In this document: in pieces, positions 60,172 through 64,000 of the stretch
Numbering within the stretch: the stretch's first letter is position 1
Layout of the letters: each line of letters opens with the position of its first letter
NCBI GenBank assembly: GCA_023397505.1
Contig: JAEWUC010000007.1
Location: 186,001 to 250,000 of the forward strand
Direction of reading: 5' to 3'
From: Bacteroidota bacterium
Lineage (GTDB): Bacteria > Bacteroidota > Ignavibacteria > Ignavibacteriales > Melioribacteraceae
DNA: 64,000 nucleotides
Program-made: the position numbers and the translations under genes
Notes under the pieces: generated by a model
Seen by the model: only the letters and a program-made list of their open reading frames with translations
Told to the model about the DNA's origin: nothing
Databases searched by the model: none

Positions 60172-60345
60172 ATGAAGATTACAATAAACAGGAAAAGTTT
60201 TTTTGAGAAAATTGGAAAGGCATCGTTGTTTGTTGCTGTAAGTGTTGCGGTTCCGCAGTATTTATTCGGTGCAAAGAAAAGAATTAATAAAAAAGTTAAA
60301 GTAGAAATTCATCCTTCGGCAGTTAAAAGATCAAACAAGGTTTAG
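60172..60345 (+). CDS. 57-residue Tat-signal-like protein between actA and actB
   Basis: A small open frame of 57 residues. Start ATG at 60172 has a strong ribosome-binding site GAGGAG (60163-60168). Residues 1-26 resemble a twin-arginine signal with RK instead of RR (NRKSFFEKIG, then a hydrophobic stretch SLFVAVSVAVPQYLFG), followed by a short basic tail (KKRINKKVKVEIHPSAVKRSNKV). The gene lies 14 bp after actA and 2 bp before actB. It may be an extra subunit or assembly factor of complex III; I know of no characterised homologue. Confidence 0.65.
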   Translation: MKITINRKSFFEKIGKASLFVAVSVAVPQYLFGAKKRINKKVKVEIHPSAVKRSNKV

Positions 60346-60347
60346 AC

Positions 60348-63300
60348 ATGAGTAATTCTGAAAAACCATACGAAAAGAAAAATTTTTGGAAGAGTTTAAG
60401 AGACTATTACGACGATCCCGAAATTCTAAAAGCGAAAACGAATGAATTTCAAGACGGTGTAACGGAGGAATTCGATCCGTCGAAATTATCGGGATTATCA
60501 CGCAGAAAGTTTTTGGCATTGATGTCGGCATCTGCAGCTTTTGCTGCAACTGCGTGTACGGATTACCGCGATAAAGGTGAAATAATTCCGTACAACAAAC
60601 GCCCCGAAGAAATATTACAGGGACATGCAAACTTTTATGCCTCGACATGTAACGGCTGTGAAAACGCTTGCGGCATTCTAATCAAGACACGCGAAGGCCG
60701 CCCGATTAAAATTGACGGCAACCCGGATCATCCAATAAATCAAGGTAAAATCTGTACAAAAGGTCAAGCTAGCATTTATGATTTGTACGATCCTGCAAGA
60801 TTAACCGACCCGAAATATTCAGGTAGAACTGTTAATTGGAAGGATGTTGATAATCAAATAATTGATGCATTGAATTCTGCTCAAGCATCGGGTAAAGAAA
60901 TTGCAATTGTTGCAGGAACTTTAACATCGCCGACAACAAAAAGATTACTTGAAGATTTTAAAGCAAAATATTCCACTGCAAAAATTTATTCTTTTAGTCT
61001 GATAAATGATGATCAAAGAAGAAATGCTTGGAAAGAATCATACGGAACTGAAGAATACCCTGCAATTAAATTTGATGAAGCAAATGTAATTCTCTCTCTC
61101 GATTCCGATTTTCTCGTTAACGAAGGAAACAGTGTTGAAAATATCCGCAAATTTTCTGCTAAACGCGAAGTTGTGAACGGTACCAATTTCAACAGGTTTT
61201 ATGCTGCCGAAGGAAGATTAAGCGCAACCGGCGCTATGGCAGATTATCGCTTACGTATTTCACCATCAGATCAATTTGATTTTGTAATGTTTTTGATTAG
61301 CAAATTACTTGGACGTAATAATTCTATTTCATTAGATGCAGCATCAATCCAAAAAATTAACAAATACTCAAACGCAAAGTTTGAAGGTGTTAATCAAGAA
61401 TCATTGAATCATCTTATAAAAGATTTAAGCGATAACAAAGGTAAAGCAATAGTTTATGCGGGTGATACTTTATCAAAAGAAGTTCACATTGCTGTTAATT
61501 TATTGAATGAAATTATCGGCGGAACAAATCTTTATGATTATTCAAAAGCATTTAAATCTTTACTTCCGCATTCTTCAAAAGAAGAAATATTACGATTGAT
61601 TTCTTCGATGAAAAGCGGAAATGTTGGAGTTGTAGTGCATTTCGATTCAAACCCAATTTATCACTTACCTTCCGATTATGGTTATGTAGAATCACTTAAA
61701 AAAGTTTCTACGGCCGTTTCATTAACAGAATTGGAGAATGAGACTTCCGCTTTATCAAAATATATTTTACCGATCAACAATCAGCTTGAAAGCTGGGGCG
61801 ACGCGTATGTTCGTAACGGAGTTTATAGTTTACAGCAACCGGTAATCGCGCCGATATTCAACACACGACAGAAAGAAGCTATACTTTTAACATGGATCGG
61901 CGGCGAGGCTTCATCATATAGCGAAAAGATTTATCATAATTATTTGATGGAAAATTTTAATAAGGAAATTTATCCAAAGAAAAATCCTTTAGCCGATATC
62001 CGTAATTTTTGGTTTTCGGCTTTGCATGACGGGGTAGTTGTCTTTGATGAAAATGCAACTCAGAATAAATTTTTGCCATCATCTTTTTCAATAATTCAAG
62101 AACCGAAAAAGAAAGAAGGTTATGTTGTTCATTTAACCGGCAGTTATTTTACCGGCGATGGAAGTTTCGCAAATAACGGCTGGCTTCAGGAAACTCCGCA
62201 TCCGGTTACGAAAATAACCTGGGATAATTACGCGGCAATTTCTCCGGCGACAGCTAAAAAGTTGAATGTTGAGATGAACGATATTGTTGAAGTTTCGACG
62301 GGCAGCGGAAAATTAAAACTTCCAGTTGTTGTTCAACCCGGCAACGATGATAAAACAATCAATATCGAATTGGGTTATGGAAGAACAATGACCGGCGAGG
62401 TGGGAATAAATGTTGGATTTAATTCAATTGCATTGATGTCAAAAGACAGTTCTTTATCACCTTATATCATTGAAGGTGCATCATTATCTAAAACAGGTGA
62501 TACATATAAATTAATGTCAACTCAAGAGCATCATGCACTCGATGACGATTTTGTAAAAGATTTTCATCGAATAAGAAAAATTATACAAGAAGGAACAGTT
62601 CAACAGTATAAAAATAATCCCGGTTTTTTACACGAACATCAGCCGGAACATATAAGCATTACCAAGGAACATGTTTACACCGGAAACAAATGGGCGATGG
62701 CTATTGATTTAAATAAATGCACAAGCTGTTCGGCTTGTATCTCATCATGCAATGTCGAGAATAATGTGCCCGTTGTTGGAAAAGATCAGGTTGAGCGCGG
62801 ACGCGAAATGCAGTGGATGCGTATCGATAGGTATTATTCCGGTACGCCCGAAGAACCTATAGTATCGAACCAGCCAATGCTTTGCCAGCATTGCGATAAT
62901 GCCCCGTGCGAAAATGTTTGTCCGGTTAACGCAACCAATCACAGCCCGGACGGATTGAATCAGATGGCTTACAATAGATGCGTTGGTACAAGGTACTGCG
63001 CCAACAACTGTCCTTATAAAGTCCGTCGTTTTAATTTCTATAATTTCCGTGATCATTTTGCAGATGCATATTATGAAAATAATTTAACCGCACTTGTTAA
63101 TAATCCTGAAGTTACTGTTCGTTCACGCGGCATCATGGAAAAATGTACATTCTGCGTTCAAAGAATTATGGAAGAGAGATCCAACGCGATTAAGGAGGGA
63201 AGGGAAGTTTACGGAGAAAATATTGTTACCGCTTGTCAACAGGCGTGTCCGTCCAACGCAATTGTCTTCGGCGATGCGAATGATCCAAACTCTGCTGTCG

Positions 63301-63413
63301 CAAAATTGAGGGATCATAACCTATCCTATCACGTTCTCGAAGAATTAAATGTTAAACCGAACGTTACATATATAGCTAAATTAAGGAACACCCATTCGGA
63401 GGAAATTGCGTGA
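60348..63413 (+). CDS. actB: Alternative complex III subunit ActB (molybdopterin-oxidoreductase-like plus Fe-S)
   Basis: A 1021-residue Fe-S protein made of two fused parts. The N-terminal part (about 1-720) is like the catalytic subunit of molybdopterin oxidoreductases; the twin-arginine motif SRRKFLALM (51-59) is displaced by about 50 residues and ends near Cys70. A Cys101-x2-Cys104-x3-Cys108-x27-Cys136 cluster motif is present. The C-terminal part (about 770-1010) has four ferredoxin-like cysteine clusters (CTSCSACISSC, CQHCDNAPCENVC, CVGTRYCANNC, CTFC...CQQAC). In characterised complex III the molybdenum cofactor is absent. Start ATG at 60348. Confidence 0.95.
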   Translation: MSNSEKPYEKKNFWKSLRDYYDDPEILKAKTNEFQDGVTEEFDPSKLSGLSRRKFLALMSASAAFAATACTDYRDKGEIIPYNKRPEEILQGHANFYASTCNGCENACGILIKTREGRPIKIDGNPDHPINQGKICTKGQASIYDLYDPARLTDPKYSGRTVNWKDVDNQIIDALNSAQASGKEIAIVAGTLTSPTTKRLLEDFKAKYSTAKIYSFSLINDDQRRNAWKESYGTEEYPAIKFDEANVILSLDSDFLVNEGNSVENIRKFSAKREVVNGTNFNRFYAAEGRLSATGAMADYRLRISPSDQFDFVMFLISKLLGRNNSISLDAASIQKINKYSNAKFEGVNQESLNHLIKDLSDNKGKAIVYAGDTLSKEVHIAVNLLNEIIGGTNLYDYSKAFKSLLPHSSKEEILRLISSMKSGNVGVVVHFDSNPIYHLPSDYGYVESLKKVSTAVSLTELENETSALSKYILPINNQLESWGDAYVRNGVYSLQQPVIAPIFNTRQKEAILLTWIGGEASSYSEKIYHNYLMENFNKEIYPKKNPLADIRNFWFSALHDGVVVFDENATQNKFLPSSFSIIQEPKKKEGYVVHLTGSYFTGDGSFANNGWLQETPHPVTKITWDNYAAISPATAKKLNVEMNDIVEVSTGSGKLKLPVVVQPGNDDKTINIELGYGRTMTGEVGINVGFNSIALMSKDSSLSPYIIEGASLSKTGDTYKLMSTQEHHALDDDFVKDFHRIRKIIQEGTVQQYKNNPGFLHEHQPEHISITKEHVYTGNKWAMAIDLNKCTSCSACISSCNVENNVPVVGKDQVERGREMQWMRIDRYYSGTPEEPIVSNQPMLCQHCDNAPCENVCPVNATNHSPDGLNQMAYNRCVGTRYCANNCPYKVRRFNFYNFRDHFADAYYENNLTALVNNPEVTVRSRGIMEKCTFCVQRIMEERSNAIKEGREVYGENIVTACQQACPSNAIVFGDANDPNSAVAKLRDHNLSYHVLEELNVKPNVTYIAKLRNTHSEEIA

Positions 63414-64000
63414 GTGTTGTCGATTATTCAAAAGAATTATCAGTAGTTGAGGGCCGCCCGCCTCTGCGCGAGTTGGACGATATTTTCACAAAACCGTTAA
63501 CTACAAAGCCAGATAAAAAATTTTATATAGCTCTTTCGATTACTGTTTCGTTGATGAGCTTATTGTTCATTGGTTTGGGAATAACATTTTATAAAGGCGT
63601 AGGCGTTTGGGGAAATAATAATCCTGTAGGATGGGCTTTCGATATAGTCAACTTTGTGTTCTGGGTTGGTATTGGTCACGCAGGCACATTGATTTCTGCA
63701 ATATTATTTTTATTCCGGCAGAAATGGAGAACCGGAATTGCACGTTTCGCAGAAGGAATGACAATCTTCGCGGTTATGACTGCGGCAATTTTCCCGTTAA
63801 CGCACGTAGGACGTCCGTGGCTCGATCAATGGCTTATTCCATATCCAAACCAGCACGGCATTTGGACAAACTTTACATCGCCGCTTCTGTGGGATGTGTT
63901 TGCTGTTACAACTTATTTCCTTGTATCATTAATTTTTTGGTATGTTGGTTTGATACCGGATTTTGCGACGCTGCGCGAAAGAACATCCGGCAAATTCAAA
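63410..64000 (+). CDS. actC: Alternative complex III subunit ActC (NrfD-type), N-terminal part
   Basis: The first 197 codons of a large membrane protein, truncated by the window end. Start GTG at 63410 overlaps the actB stop by 4 bp. Visible features are the N-terminal RPPLRELDDIFTKPL segment, then hydrophobic segments (about 43-65, 80-105, 115-135 and 165-188) with GVGVWGNNNPVGWAFDIVNFVFWVGIGHAG, typical of the NrfD/PsrC family that binds the quinol. ActC takes electrons from menaquinol and passes them to ActB. Downstream genes actD, actE, and actF would be expected beyond the window. Confidence 0.93.
   Translation, partial: MSVVDYSKELSVVEGRPPLRELDDIFTKPLTTKPDKKFYIALSITVSLMSLLFIGLGITFYKGVGVWGNNNPVGWAFDIVNFVFWVGIGHAGTLISAILFLFRQKWRTGIARFAEGMTIFAVMTAAIFPLTHVGRPWLDQWLIPYPNQHGIWTNFTSPLLWDVFAVTTYFLVSLIFWYVGLIPDFATLRERTSGKFK

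Noticed and set aside
1..64000. CRISPR arrays, prophage, insertion sequences, or defence systems
   Set aside because: No regularly spaced repeats, integrase, transposase, or phage genes were seen on either strand; the gene content is housekeeping throughout.

Overview
The window is AT-rich chromosomal DNA, mostly housekeeping genes. It probably comes from the Ignavibacteria or a close relative at the base of the Bacteroidota/Chlorobiota group. Pointers are an alternative complex III operon (actA, actB, actC), a glgA-lipoprotein-outer membrane protein run of the Bacteroidota type, a NamZ-family muramidase, many small lipoproteins, and promoters of the form TTTG-N20-TAnnTTTG in front of glgA and a tRNA gene. 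This assignment is an inference; no 16S rRNA gene is present. No CRISPR array, prophage, insertion sequence or toxin-antitoxin pair was seen.

Layout. 1-8.4 kb: the end of an arginase/agmatinase-family gene and nfeD (+), then a minus-strand block with a DUF6263-like lipoprotein, ndk and sucD, and a long probable operon psd-pssA-purS-purQ-tatA-gatA. 8.5-13.1 kb (+): ybaB, recR, a methyltransferase, two tandem related lipoproteins, ftsX and a UDP-xylose-synthase-like gene. 13.1-18.4 kb (-): groEL/groES with a CIRCE operator, then plsY, an HtrA-like protease and purB. 18.6-27.6 kb: glgP with an unknown companion gene, a WbpB/WbpD/WbpE-like cassette for a diacetamido-uronic acid sugar, a POT-like transporter (-) and a sugar epimerase. 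27.7-30.1 kb: tRNA(CAU), a histidine kinase (-), tRNA-Leu(UAA) and tRNA-Val(GAC).

30.2-39.2 kb is a translation and cell-division run: thrS-infC-rpmI-rplT, pheS-pheT, a ZapB-like coiled-coil protein, zapA, a probable 6S RNA and rny. 39.2-46.0 kb holds coaE, proline dehydrogenase, tsaD, mltG, an Ig-like lipoprotein and an M1-type peptidase. 46.0-50.3 kb (-) is a histidine-degradation block (hutI, ftcD, cyclodeaminase) coupled to namZ. 50.4-56.2 kb (+) carries glgA, a GmhB-like phosphatase, a lipoprotein, a beta-barrel protein and a TPR protein. 56.3-59.4 kb: glyA, tatC and a polyprenyl synthase. 59.6-64 kb: the alternative complex III operon, which runs off the end.

Genes that work together include glgP and glgA (glycogen), tatA and tatC (Tat export, probably used by ActB), pssA and psd (phosphatidylethanolamine), purS, purQ and purB (purines), and the uronic-acid sugar cassette (cell-surface glycan).

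Most notable observations: a 39-residue tail on SucD containing 19 lysines; a probable 6S RNA after zapA; ATT start codons for infC and for one lipoprotein; a palindrome family at gene ends; a 57-residue Tat-signal-like protein inside the act operon; a GmhB homologue missing two zinc ligands; and a sigma70-like promoter at groES beside Bacteroidota-type promoters elsewhere. I found no clear new multi-gene system.
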